From JAFDVL01 sp043736395 (GTDB taxonomy: Bacteria; Acidobacteriota; Blastocatellia; RBC074), in the NCBI GenBank assembly GCA_043736395.1, contig JAYTCQ010000354.1, positions 1 to 64,000 of the forward strand: a DNA stretch of 64,000 bases, read 5' to 3'. Of this stretch, positions 1 to 7,718 are shown piece after piece; position 1 is the first letter of the stretch, and each line of letters opens with the position of its first letter. The translations under genes and the position numbers were made by a program. The notes beneath the pieces are model-generated. The model did no database searches. It had not been told where the DNA came from and saw only the letters and a list, made by a program, of their open reading frames with translations.

Positions 1-164
1 CGCTGATCCAGTAAAAGAATGGGTTCCGTGACCCCAGCCTCAAGCAGATACCAGGCCAGACTCAATCCCGCACAGCCCGCGCCTAGGATAATGTGACGAA
101 ACTCTTTTCGGTCACCAGTTGGCACAAGGTTCAGGGGCGAGACGCGGCGCTCATGCTGCTTCAT
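1..164 (-). CDS. crtY: lycopene cyclase, N-terminal part (cut by window edge)
   Basis: Only the first 54 codons lie in the window. They contain a dinucleotide-binding signature (HIILGAGCAGLSLAWYL, GxGxxG type) followed by an acidic strand end (ILLLD), as in the FAD/NAD-binding N-terminus of CrtY-type lycopene beta-cyclases. This enzyme cyclises lycopene to beta-carotene, the substrate of the Blh enzyme encoded just upstream. The ATG at 164 overlaps the blh stop in an ATGA arrangement, so the two are probably translationally coupled. The call rests on this short piece plus context; another Rossmann-type flavoprotein cannot be excluded. Confidence 0.75.
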   Translation of the reverse strand, partial: MKQHERRVSPLNLVPTGDRKEFRHIILGAGCAGLSLAWYLLEAGVTEPILLLDQ

Positions 165-1327
165 CGGGTTGCTCCTTTTGGTTGGCTGTTTCCTCCCCAG
201 ATGGACTGCTTGGCGTCCATCCAAAGCACTATCAAAAAATGGGGAAACGTGATCGCGCTGACAAACAGAAACGCTGAGGTGATCAGCACGGCGGCGGATA
301 TGTGATAACTTGAAATTGCTGCCCAGAGGAGCATTAGCAAACCGCCTGCTGCTGCCGTTAAGGGCAAAGCACGACGATGAAAATAAATCAGGGCCAGCCC
401 CAATTGCCCTTGAGAAACTAACTCTTGTAAGGGCTTCGTCAGCAAGATTAACCGCACCACATGACGCGGTGAATGCCAGACCAGAAAATATGTTCCAATG
501 GTCAGAATCGGTGACGCGCTAGTGAACAACAGCAACAATAATCCCGTCTCAGCAATTTCAGTGATCGCCGCGCGCACGGTTGCTGCATCGCGCACTTTAT
601 ACCGCGCATAGGCAAGGTGCAGGCTGATCATGATTTGGCCGAATGTGAATAAAAAAACGCCAACCATCAGCCCATGACGCAGCGCTGTTACGCCTGCCCA
701 GCCTTGTATATTTACGCCGGTTAATTGCGTCCCCAGGTGGCGCGTGATTTCGGTAAACTGGTCGGGAAAGAAAAGAAACGGAATGATTGCGGGCAAGCTC
801 CCGCGTGCAATCAGGAGGATAACGGGCAAATAAGTTGACCCTCTTCCTGTCGGCTCAGTTTTGGCACGCAGGGTTCTATGAAGACCGAAGGCGCTGCTCC
901 AATAAAGGTCTCCCTGACCAAAATGATAAGCAGACATCAATAAAAACAAGACCAAGCCCGCGTCGGGAATCCAACGCCAAATCATCAGCACGGCAATCAT
1001 CAGGCACAGATACCACGCAACAAACGAAACGACACTGCGTCTCTTCATGGTGATTCCCCCAAGCAGGGTTGGTAGCTGATGATCAATTCCTCCGTGCGCC
1101 AATCCGAAGACGAATAGACTGAGCAACCACGGCATCCACTGAATCTCAGGACGGGTTGCAGTGATCGGAAAGGATAAGGATAAGAGAGAAACAGAAAGAC
1201 AAATTAAACAGGCGGGCAACACGATCTTGAATAGCAGCAATCTGGAAACAAAGTCGTCGCAGACGCCTTGCGATGCATACGACTGCGATTCTGTACGGAT
1301 TGGCAGTGCCAGATTCTTTGCAATCAT
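161..1327 (-). CDS. blh: Brp/Blh family beta-carotene 15,15'-dioxygenase
   Basis: Integral-membrane enzyme that cleaves beta-carotene into two retinals, the chromophore of the neighbouring rhodopsin. Many hydrophobic helices are seen, with the family's conserved metal-site histidines: GLAHGGIDHQ (about residue 78-83), SAYHFGQGD (about 135), VWHSPRHVVRL (about 285-289) and TFPHFL (about 363). The length (388 aa) is somewhat longer than typical because of an N-terminal extension. A longer reading from a GTG at 1336 exists, but the ATG at 1327 has a GGAG eight bases upstream and is preferred. It overlaps crtY by 4 bp and lies 155 bp downstream of the rhodopsin gene in the same direction. Confidence 0.9.
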   Translation of the reverse strand: MIAKNLALPIRTESQSYASQGVCDDFVSRLLLFKIVLPACLICLSVSLLSLSFPITATRPEIQWMPWLLSLFVFGLAHGGIDHQLPTLLGGITMKRRSVVSFVAWYLCLMIAVLMIWRWIPDAGLVLFLLMSAYHFGQGDLYWSSAFGLHRTLRAKTEPTGRGSTYLPVILLIARGSLPAIIPFLFFPDQFTEITRHLGTQLTGVNIQGWAGVTALRHGLMVGVFLFTFGQIMISLHLAYARYKVRDAATVRAAITEIAETGLLLLLFTSASPILTIGTYFLVWHSPRHVVRLILLTKPLQELVSQGQLGLALIYFHRRALPLTAAAGGLLMLLWAAISSYHISAAVLITSAFLFVSAITFPHFLIVLWMDAKQSIWGGNSQPKGATR

Positions 1328-1423
1328 TGTTGTCACTCCAACAGAAAAGTCCGATCTCTTATTGCGCTTGGTCAGGAGGGTATCAAAACACGTAACGGTG
1401 ACTCCTTCATCAAAAAGAATTGA

Positions 1424-1446
1424 GGGCTGAGCCTGAGACTCAGCCC
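1424..1446 (-). terminator. hairpin between rhodopsin and blh
   Basis: GGGCTGAG pairs perfectly with CTCAGCCC across a 7-base loop, just downstream of the rhodopsin stop. The minus-strand sequence after it is only moderately U-rich (a T5 run about ten bases on). It may be a weak terminator or a processing site that keeps blh/crtY expression below that of the opsin. Confidence 0.5.
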
Positions 1447-1482
1447 TTTCATCCAGACTCTATATTCGCCGTTTAGGCGGAG

Positions 1483-2259
1483 CTAGGTCGTAGTCAATTC
1501 TCCCACCACTCCCCCTTCATGTTCTGTCTTGATCCGGGCAATATTAAAAATGAAGATGCCCAGACCTGCCTTGGCGACAATATCTGCTAATGTGTACCCC
1601 ACCTGAATGGCAACTTCTGTGCTGGCTCCGGTGCCGAGCCCCAATGTGCCAATCGTGTAGGCGATGGGATAGAAACCCCACGTTGCAAAAATCAACAACC
1701 TGGCATTACGCAGCAACACACGGGCCGGTTCAATTTGGCGTTCAATCGCACCACTCAGTTGTACAAACAAAACATACAGGATGTATAGAAACGGAATGGA
1801 ACTCAAAATACCCCAGAACCAGCGCGTACCGGCATCACTGGAAACCTCTCCCGGATAGCCCAACGCAATCATAAGAACCGCAGCAACGGTCAGCTTCATC
1901 AGTGTTATTCCGGCTTCTTTCTTCGGTAAGCCAATCACCGCGACCAACTCCACCAACAGCAGCGGTACAGTCAATAACCAATCAGCATAACGATAAGCAT
2001 CATTGAATGGCGTTCCAGTCGCTGTATATACAGATCCGGTAAGTTTGTAAGCTGCGGTAAAGCTCTCAAAAATCTTGAAGTAGTGATAGCAGGCAATCGC
2101 CACCACCAATCCAGAGACGTTGAGTGCCGCTCGATATTTCGGTGCAACCGACTGACGATTGAGAAAAAAGAACAAGGCAGCAGCTCCCATTGTCGCCACT
2201 GTCAAGGACATCAGATTTGTCACTAGGCTATACTGGTTAATAGTTAATGTAGGTTCCAC
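1483..2259 (-). CDS. light-driven proton-pump rhodopsin (xanthorhodopsin/proteorhodopsin type, fenestrated)
   Basis: Seven-helix microbial rhodopsin of 258 aa. Counting from the GTG start, the retinal lysine is K230 in helix G (DIVAK, with D226 as second counter-ion). Helix C reads RYADWLLTVPLLLVE, giving D93 as proton acceptor, T97, and E104 as donor, the DTE set of outward proton pumps. H59 in helix B matches the conserved PR/XR histidine. Leu at the PR-105 tuning position suggests green absorption. In helix E, RWFWGILSS aligns without gaps to bacteriorhodopsin RFVWWAIST, placing G150 where BR has W138; this glycine opens the window used by carotenoid antennae in xanthorhodopsin. AGGAGGG at 2266-2272 lies 6 bases before the GTG at 2259 but directly against the TTG at 2265, so the GTG is chosen. 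Confidence 0.96.
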   Translation of the reverse strand: MEPTLTINQYSLVTNLMSLTVATMGAAALFFFLNRQSVAPKYRAALNVSGLVVAIACYHYFKIFESFTAAYKLTGSVYTATGTPFNDAYRYADWLLTVPLLLVELVAVIGLPKKEAGITLMKLTVAAVLMIALGYPGEVSSDAGTRWFWGILSSIPFLYILYVLFVQLSGAIERQIEPARVLLRNARLLIFATWGFYPIAYTIGTLGLGTGASTEVAIQVGYTLADIVAKAGLGIFIFNIARIKTEHEGGVVGELTTT

Positions 2260-2566
2260 GTTCAACCCTCCTAAAGCGATTGTTCAGAATTTAGACGAGC
2301 CAAGTCTAACAATGCTAACTGTGCTCGTCTGTGAAATTTCGGTGTGGCCTAAAAGTTGTAATTTTTTCGGCATTTCGATCCTAGAGATCAGGTATTAAGA
2401 AAGTATGTCCTAATCGACAGAAGTGCGTCGAAATTCTGTTTTTTGTTTTTCATAATTTTATCGCGATATTTTGGTGTAGCTGTGCAATCACACTGAACCT
2501 TATAGCGGGTTTCAAATAGATGCGCCCCTGAAGTAGAGTAAAAAAATGAGAGCCTATCCAAAAGAG
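2260..2566 (-). promoter_or_regulatory. rhodopsin leader with stem-loop
   Basis: No gene is seen in this 300-bp stretch. The rhodopsin 5' region carries a perfect 8-bp inverted repeat, AGACGAGC at 2293-2300 and GCTCGTCT at 2323-2330 with a 22-base spacer, about 21 bases before the Shine-Dalgarno. In the transcript it would form a hairpin just upstream of the ribosome site, so a leader-level control is possible. The rest is A/T-rich and may hold the promoter; no clear -35/-10 pair was assigned. Confidence 0.4.
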
Positions 2567-3589
2567 TTACTTATATGCAACGCCAGCACTAGCCGGGCCT
2601 GCCAGATGAATAATCTCTGTTTTACTGAAGCCAACTTCTCTGCACCATCCAGAGAAATCCGCTCCGGTGAAATCGAACGCGTCGCCGAATTCCATCAACA
2701 TATTGAGCGACATCATCAAGCCGAAAGCGTTTTCACGTCGCGCGTCATCAATCAGGTTTTCGATCACGACGAACGCGCCTCCCAGTGGCAGCACATCGTA
2801 GGCGGCGCGAATCAGGTGCATTTTTTTCTCCAGATTCCAATCGTGCAAAATCATCCCCATCGTGATCACATCCGCTTTTGGCAAAGGATCAGCAAAGAAA
2901 TCCAGCGACTGCGCAGTAATGCGATCTGATAATCCTGCCGCCGCAATTTTTTGTGCGGCAATTTTTGTAGCCGCAGGGAGGTCAGCCGAAATACATTTCA
3001 TGTGTGGATGTTGTTTGGCGATCAGGATTGATAAAAGTCCGGCAGCGCCGCCTACGTCGCAGAGTGTTTGATAACGCGAAAAATCAAATTTCTCAGCGAA
3101 CGCCTGAAAATTGCCCGCCGAAATTCCGCTCATCGCATCCATAAATTGCATCAGTCGTTCAGGCTTGCTGTAGAGTTCCTCAAAGACTGATGCGCCTGTA
3201 TGTTTGATTTCGTTTTGCGGCTTCCCGGTGCGAAGACCTACCGTTAGATCGTTCCAAAATGGATAAAGGCGAGCGTTCGCCATTTCCAAAAAACCGCCGA
3301 TAAATTGCGGACTTTGCCGATCAAGAAACATCGCAGTTTCAGCCGTATTGCGATAGCGCGCTTCAGGGCCATCGCCGTCGCGCTCAAGAAATTTCAGCGC
3401 CACCAGCGTATCGAAAAAATCAGGGTTTGCTCGCGGGTGCAATTGCAATGCACTTTGTAACTCGCTGCCAGTCATCGCATTGCTGCCAAGTTTGGTAAAC
3501 AGTTCCAGCTCTACTGCCGAGAGCAGAACTTTGGCAGGCCAGAACGCCATGCCAACTTCGAGGATTCGAGATGGTGTTAAGTTGTTCAT
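2567..3589 (-). CDS. SAM-dependent O-methyltransferase (acetylserotonin O-methyltransferase-like)
   Basis: A 340-aa class I methyltransferase of the AdoMet-MT_2 group, with an N-terminal winged-helix dimerisation region (LLSAVELELFTKLG) and a C-terminal Rossmann domain. Motif I is CDVGGAAGLLS (about residue 173), followed by the acidic residue ISADLP and the catalytic-region HDWNLEKKM. Members methylate hydroxyl groups of small molecules, including carotenoids and quinone-like compounds; the substrate here cannot be read from the sequence. Position close to carotenoid genes makes a carotenoid substrate conceivable but unproven. AAGGAG lies 8 bases before the ATG. It is paralogous to the next gene upstream. 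Confidence 0.85.
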   Translation of the reverse strand: MNNLTPSRILEVGMAFWPAKVLLSAVELELFTKLGSNAMTGSELQSALQLHPRANPDFFDTLVALKFLERDGDGPEARYRNTAETAMFLDRQSPQFIGGFLEMANARLYPFWNDLTVGLRTGKPQNEIKHTGASVFEELYSKPERLMQFMDAMSGISAGNFQAFAEKFDFSRYQTLCDVGGAAGLLSILIAKQHPHMKCISADLPAATKIAAQKIAAAGLSDRITAQSLDFFADPLPKADVITMGMILHDWNLEKKMHLIRAAYDVLPLGGAFVVIENLIDDARRENAFGLMMSLNMLMEFGDAFDFTGADFSGWCREVGFSKTEIIHLAGPASAGVAYK

Positions 3590-3620
3590 GATGATACTCC
3601 TTCTGGGTCGTGGTGTTAGA

Positions 3621-3703
3621 GTTGATGCATTTTATAACCAGTCTCCTTATTTCTCGAATTGCTGTTATTGAGCGGCGGCGGATGCAATTATTCACAGCCG
3701 CTG
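3621..3703 (-). repeat. leader repeat, copy 1
   Basis: An 83-bp segment about 85% identical by eye to 4985-5067. On the minus strand both copies have a GC-rich half-palindrome around GTGAATAATTGCAT, the segment GCAATTCGAG and an AAGGAGA ribosome site. In this copy the ATG that follows the ribosome site in copy 2 is destroyed, so the site is an orphan. It marks duplication of a methyltransferase 5' region. Confidence 0.75.
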
Positions 3704-3724
3704 ATCAAAATCGCACTTAATCAA

Positions 3725-3770
3725 TAAGGGAGAATTGGTGCACAAAAATGTTCATAGACTAAAAATAAAA
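3725..3770 (-). promoter_or_regulatory. repeated promoter-like motif, copy A
   Basis: On the minus strand this reads ATGAAC, then 17 bases, then CTCCCTTA, followed 135 bp later by the start of the methyltransferase at 3589. The same spacing and nearly the same 45 bases recur at 7513-7557 and 14127-14171, with a weaker copy at 12064-12109. The TGAAC box resembles an ECF-sigma -35 element; which strand is functional is inferred. Confidence 0.55.
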
Positions 3771-3838
3771 TTCATGCGAGGCATGCGCAGTGCCTGTGAG
3801 CGCAGGCGCGGCGCGGCCCGCATCAAAATGACTTGGTT

Positions 3839-4843
3839 CTAACTTGGTTTGCCTTCGACAACGCTGACAGTTGATGGCGTGGGCGTGATGGATCTCAGTT
3901 GAAATCCCGCCTGCGCTAACAACTGTTCATACTCTTCTGCCGTGCGTTCAATACCACCGGGAAGCGTCATCATTGCCATATCAAAATCTTTCGCCAGGGA
4001 AGGATCGTTCCCGGTTGGCACGACAGCTTCGACAAGTAAGAGCCTGCCGTTGTTTGGAATAACGCTCCGACAATGACTCAGAATTTGAACGCATTGTTCG
4101 TCTGTCCAATCGTGAATGATATGGCGGAATACATAAGCATCCGCGCCGCTGGGAATGGACTCAAAAAAACTTCCTTCAATGACTGTACAGCGGTCGCTCA
4201 AACCGTTAGCCTGCACATTGTCGCGCGCCCGTCCGATGACATGACCGAGGTCAAACAGGATGCCTTTCATGGCGGAATAACGTTGCAGTACGGCGCTAAT
4301 TAATGATCCATTGCCGCCACCAATATCAGCTAAAACTTCAATGCCACTGAAGTCGTAGGCCTCAAGCATCGCGCCGGTTTCGTATCCGTGGATCGCCGTC
4401 ATCCCCGCATCAAAAATCGGGCCAAGCTCGGGATGCGTTCCGATGTAATCGAAAATCGGTTGTCCGAATACTTTATTGAAGCCGGGTTCCCCCGTGAGGG
4501 CCGAATGATGCAGGCCGTCCCAAGCCGAAAACATGCGATGCATCATTTGCCCGGCAGCGCGGAATGAATTCTCGGCTTCAGTCCTGAGACAGCTTGAAAG
4601 CGGCGTGTGATCAAACTGGTGCGGGCTAACTTCTTGAAACAATCCGTGGCTCGCCATGAATCGCAGGAGGCGATAGAGCGAACGTTCGTGCGTGCCTGTC
4701 GCGCGGGCGAGCGCTTCGACTGATTGAGGTATACCTGCCTCAATTGCATCGGCAACACCCAGTTCAGCAACGGTGCTAAGAGCGCGACTGAGCGCAGCAC
4801 TGAACATGATCTGCGTTAATTTTTCAGTTTCTATCTGTGCCAT
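3839..4843 (-). CDS. SAM-dependent O-methyltransferase (second paralogue)
   Basis: A 334-aa class I methyltransferase with the same two-domain layout as the gene at 2567-3589. It has an N-terminal winged helix (LSTVAELGVADAIEAG), motif I LADIGGGNGSLIS, and the HIIHDWTDEQ segment carrying the His that acts as general base in plant-type O-methyltransferases. The start is the ATG at 4843, preceded by AAGGGAA; an upstream in-frame reading from 4888 lacks a ribosome site. The C-terminus (AGFQLRSITPTPS.VSVVEG) is repeated in the remnant immediately upstream. The substrate is unknown. Confidence 0.87.
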   Translation of the reverse strand: MAQIETEKLTQIMFSAALSRALSTVAELGVADAIEAGIPQSVEALARATGTHERSLYRLLRFMASHGLFQEVSPHQFDHTPLSSCLRTEAENSFRAAGQMMHRMFSAWDGLHHSALTGEPGFNKVFGQPIFDYIGTHPELGPIFDAGMTAIHGYETGAMLEAYDFSGIEVLADIGGGNGSLISAVLQRYSAMKGILFDLGHVIGRARDNVQANGLSDRCTVIEGSFFESIPSGADAYVFRHIIHDWTDEQCVQILSHCRSVIPNNGRLLLVEAVVPTGNDPSLAKDFDMAMMTLPGGIERTAEEYEQLLAQAGFQLRSITPTPSTVSVVEGKPS

Positions 4844-4862
4844 TTTATTTCCCTTTCGAGTG

Positions 4863-4999
4863 TTATAAACGTTCTGCTTCAACCACACTCATTGGCGAAG
4901 GTATCGGAACGATGTGGGTTAGTTTGAATCCGGCAGCGACGAGCAACAACGTCATCTGGCATCCAATATGATCGGCGAGTTCGAGTTGATGCGTTTCAT
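4863..4999 (-). pseudogene. remnant of a third O-methyltransferase (5' end fused to C-terminus)
   Basis: The segment ending at 4863 encodes LLVAAGFKLTHIVPIPSPM followed by SVVEAERL, clearly the C-terminal end of a methyltransferase like the downstream gene (LLAQAGFQLRSITPTPS). It follows directly after a leader with ribosome site and ATG (4999) that reads in another frame. The catalytic domain is missing, so an internal deletion has joined a start region to a C-terminal end. An open frame of about 60 codons runs through it but lacks its own start signal. Confidence 0.75.
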
Positions 5000-5067
5000 A
5001 AGCAATCTCCTTGTTACTCGAATTGCGGTTAATTAGCGGCGGCGAATGCAATTATTCACCGCCGCCA
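4985..5067 (-). repeat. leader repeat, copy 2, with hairpin
   Basis: Second copy of the 83-bp leader described at 3621-3703. Here GGCGGCGGTGAAT and ATTCGCCGCC flank AATTGC, forming a strong hairpin immediately after the stop of the gene at 5076. The hairpin may double as that gene's terminator; no U-tract follows. Confidence 0.65.
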
Positions 5068-5075
5068 GATGCATT

Positions 5076-5582
5076 CTATTTTTTCGGCGATGCGGATTTC
5101 GTGACCTGTGTGCGCACGACTTGCCATTTTCCATTTCGCTTCAACCAAATATCGGTGTAGATATAATGTCCACTGTTGTCTTTGCCCTGATATTGGCTTT
5201 TCTCGGTCTGACCGTAGGTGGCGATGGCAGCGTCACTGACCACTTTGACCTTAAGATTGTCGAGTTCGAGCGCAGTGAATTTGTAGCTCCCTGATTTAAA
5301 CATCTCCACGACCTGCGCCTTCGTTTCGATCTCACCCATTGGATCAATAAACGTAAAGTCGTCTGCTGTAATGCGCTCCGAAAATGCCACATCGCCTTTG
5401 AGAATGGCGGTCGTCCAATCCTGTTCCAGCTTGGTGATTAGTTGCTCGGCGTTTTCGGTTGGCGTGGCCGCTGCTGATGCAGAGGCTGCGGCAGTTGCGG
5501 TCGTTTTTTGATCCGGAGCAGCGCAGCTAGTAAGGGCCAGGGCTGCAACGAAAAACATCATAATGCTGATCATTCGTCTCAT
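5076..5582 (-). CDS. DUF4440/SnoaL-like lipoprotein
   Basis: A 168-aa exported protein with a signal peptide ending in a lipobox (ALTSC, Cys about residue 20), an Ala/Thr/Ser linker, and an NTF2-fold DUF4440 domain (LEQDWTTAILKGD, DDFTFIDPMGE, SGHYIYTDIWLKRNGKWQV). Members are small ligand-binding or enzyme-like cone-shaped barrels; the role here is unknown. AAGGAG precedes the ATG. It is paralogous to the lipoprotein at 8852-9352, which shares the KGKD.SGHY..TDI..KRNG.WQ.V ending. Confidence 0.8.
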   Translation of the reverse strand: MRRMISIMMFFVAALALTSCAAPDQKTTATAAASASAAATPTENAEQLITKLEQDWTTAILKGDVAFSERITADDFTFIDPMGEIETKAQVVEMFKSGSYKFTALELDNLKVKVVSDAAIATYGQTEKSQYQGKDNSGHYIYTDIWLKRNGKWQVVRTQVTKSASPKK

Positions 5583-5680
5583 TGGGACTCTCCTTATTCA
5601 TTCGTCTCGTTGAAATATTGCCGCCGCCAACGCCAGTCAGCGGCGACGTGATTTGCAATGGGGTGAGGACTGATTTACAA

Positions 5681-6001
5681 CTACTGTCCAGGTGCGCGAT
5701 AACTGACCGTCTTCTTCGCTGCCTCGTCAATTTCTTCGGCAGTCAGCAGCACCGTCACTTTGATGGCGACTGCCCCGGCGGCGTTAACAAACATCGAGAG
5801 CGCAGCGGCAGTGACGTTGTCCGGCAGATCCGCGATGACATAGACATCAGTATCGCCAAAGGCATAGTAGAAAGCCTCTACAGTGCCGCCGACAGAACCA
5901 AGCAATGCCTCAATCGCAGCACGGCGACTGGTGCCTCCTTCTTTAAGCAGTCCTTTTACTCCCGCTCCGGCGTAGTTGCCTTGAATTAAATATTTGGCCA
6001 T
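5681..6001 (-). CDS. GYD-domain protein
   Basis: A 106-aa protein whose whole length fits the GYD domain (dimeric alpha-beta barrel-like): start AKYLIQGNYAGAGVKGLL, centre EAFYYAFGDTDVYVIADLPD, end AIKVTVLLTAEE. The function of the family is not established. AAGGAGG lies before the ATG. No signal peptide, so cytoplasmic, unlike its exported neighbours. Confidence 0.85.
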   Translation of the reverse strand: MAKYLIQGNYAGAGVKGLLKEGGTSRRAAIEALLGSVGGTVEAFYYAFGDTDVYVIADLPDNVTAAALSMFVNAAGAVAIKVTVLLTAEEIDEAAKKTVSYRAPGQ

Positions 6002-6031
6002 TACGATTTCCTCCTTATTGGTTGATTGTGA

Positions 6032-7459
6032 TTACCTTTTTTGTCCACTGTTCATCGCTACAGAAGGTTTTGCCTCTTGCGTGTAGTCAATAAAGCACGC
6101 CAGCATTTCGTCATACGTCGGGTCGCCCCAACGAACGGCTTTGGTTGGGTCAGGGTTGAATTTATTTTTCGCGGAATTATCAAACCAGCCTGTGACCAGA
6201 AAGGTTGTGCCTTTCGGAATCATCAGCGGCTGCTTCAGCACATAGCTTGTCTGCCACGAAAAATCATAGCGCGGGACGTTCAGCAACATCTCTTTGCGGC
6301 CATCGGGATACGCGGCTTCGATCTGCATCGCCGCGCCGCGAAAGTGCATGTGCGGCATGAGCGTCGTGAGCTTGATGTCGTTTGGAGCAGTCCAGCAGGC
6401 GCTCACTTGATGACGCTCTGCGCCCGGTGCAATTTTCATATACGCGTTGTAAATTAATTCTGTGCTGAGCAATTTGGCGGGCGGCGCTTTCGCAAAAACA
6501 AGGCCGACGCTCGAACGATCTGTCTGCACAGAACCGGCAGTCTTGTTGTAATGCACCTGAAAAATGAGCGTTGATCCGGCGGGGATTTTCTTTGCTACAT
6601 TTGGTTCCATGACATCGGGGTTGCGACCTGGTGCCCACTCCGTCAAAAGGATAGAAATAGGGTCTCGCTTGCTGGTATTGAGCATTGTCCCGCCGCCACC
6701 GTTTGGCAACGCACATCCATCGTTGTAGACCGGAGCATCCATCTTTATGCGTCGCAGGAATCCGTCATCGTAACGAATGCTTTCTTTCGCTTGTTGCGCG
6801 CGGAGCTTCGCCAATTCTTCCTTGCTCATCTTGGGCGCGTCGGCAGGAGCAGGAGGACGAACGAAAACCACTACGTGATGCACGACTTTGCGATTGCCGG
6901 GACGCGCTTCGATCGCCCGCACGTATTTATCTTCGGTGAAGCCGGTGGGAACTTCGAAGTATTGATATTCATCCGGCCCGCTGGCTTCGACCGTGTAAGG
7001 TTCCGGCATGCTCAGCACGACATCAGGCTGACCAATGCCCCATCCTTCGACGAACTTCGGAACAGGCGGTAAATCTTTCGCTACGCCTTCGCCTGCGCCG
7101 CCCTCTACCCATGCGGTGATGGTGTCAATTTCTGATTGTGACAGACGGCGTTCATTTTTAAATTGTCCGAAATGCGGATCAGCATGCCAGGGCGGCATGG
7201 TGCGATTCACGACTTTTTCGCAGATGGATTTCGCCCACGGACGCGCGTCTTTGTAACTTAACACAGAGAACGGTGCGGCTTCGCCAGGACGATGACATTC
7301 AGCGCAATTTTTGAAAAAGATTGGCGCGATGTCTTTGTTGAAGGTAATGTTTTTTGCCGGTGCTTTTGTTCCGCTGGCGTGACTGGTATGCAAGATACTG
7401 AACACGGCAACGAACAATGACAAGGCGATGGTGGTGATGCGAATTGATTTCATAGCCAT
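6032..7459 (-). CDS. exported haem c protein with monooxygenase-like C-terminal domain
   Basis: A 475-aa protein with a signal peptide (to about residue 28). A mono-haem cytochrome c domain (CAECH at about residue 54-58, distal-ligand candidate in RTMPPWHADPHFG) is followed by a beta-rich region with HHVVVFVRPP, TLMPHMHFRGAAM and GWFDNSAKNK. These resemble the copper type II ascorbate-dependent monooxygenase fold (PHM-like), where His clusters bind copper. Such fusions are common in Acidobacteriota and Planctomycetes, with unknown substrates. GGAG precedes two possible ATGs (7459 and 7453). A promoter-like motif lies about 50 bp upstream. Confidence 0.8.
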   Translation of the reverse strand: MAMKSIRITTIALSLFVAVFSILHTSHASGTKAPAKNITFNKDIAPIFFKNCAECHRPGEAAPFSVLSYKDARPWAKSICEKVVNRTMPPWHADPHFGQFKNERRLSQSEIDTITAWVEGGAGEGVAKDLPPVPKFVEGWGIGQPDVVLSMPEPYTVEASGPDEYQYFEVPTGFTEDKYVRAIEARPGNRKVVHHVVVFVRPPAPADAPKMSKEELAKLRAQQAKESIRYDDGFLRRIKMDAPVYNDGCALPNGGGGTMLNTSKRDPISILLTEWAPGRNPDVMEPNVAKKIPAGSTLIFQVHYNKTAGSVQTDRSSVGLVFAKAPPAKLLSTELIYNAYMKIAPGAERHQVSACWTAPNDIKLTTLMPHMHFRGAAMQIEAAYPDGRKEMLLNVPRYDFSWQTSYVLKQPLMIPKGTTFLVTGWFDNSAKNKFNPDPTKAVRWGDPTYDEMLACFIDYTQEAKPSVAMNSGQKR

Positions 7460-7512
7460 ACTGCTCCTTTTGCTGGTCTATTAACTTCACATAAATCATT
7501 GCGCTCCATGAG

Positions 7513-7557
7513 TAAGGGAGAATTGGCGCGCAAAAGTGTTCATGAACTAAAAAATAA
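7513..7557 (-). promoter_or_regulatory. repeated promoter-like motif, copy B
   Basis: On the minus strand: TTCATGAAC, 17 bases including a GCGCGC core, then CTCCCTTA ending 54 bp before the haem protein start. It is nearly identical to copies A and C. This is the copy best placed to be a promoter. Confidence 0.6.
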
Positions 7558-7628
7558 GTTGAGCAGACTAAAACTCTCTCAACAAAATCTGGGAATCATT
7601 TGAAACAATGTTTCCTAATTTTCCCCCA

Positions 7629-7680
7629 TAAAAAACCCCTGGCAGTAGTTCACCTAATTAAGGGGAGCTACTGCCAGGGG
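7629..7680 (-). terminator. rho-independent terminator
   Basis: A perfect 13-bp stem (CCCCTGGCAGTAG / CTACTGCCAGGGG) at 7636-7680, followed on the minus strand by six U residues. It ends the transcript of the metalloprotease at 7719. Confidence 0.85.
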
Positions 7681-7718
7681 AGTAGACGTGATCAAAAATA
7701 ATATAGTACTTTTTCTAA

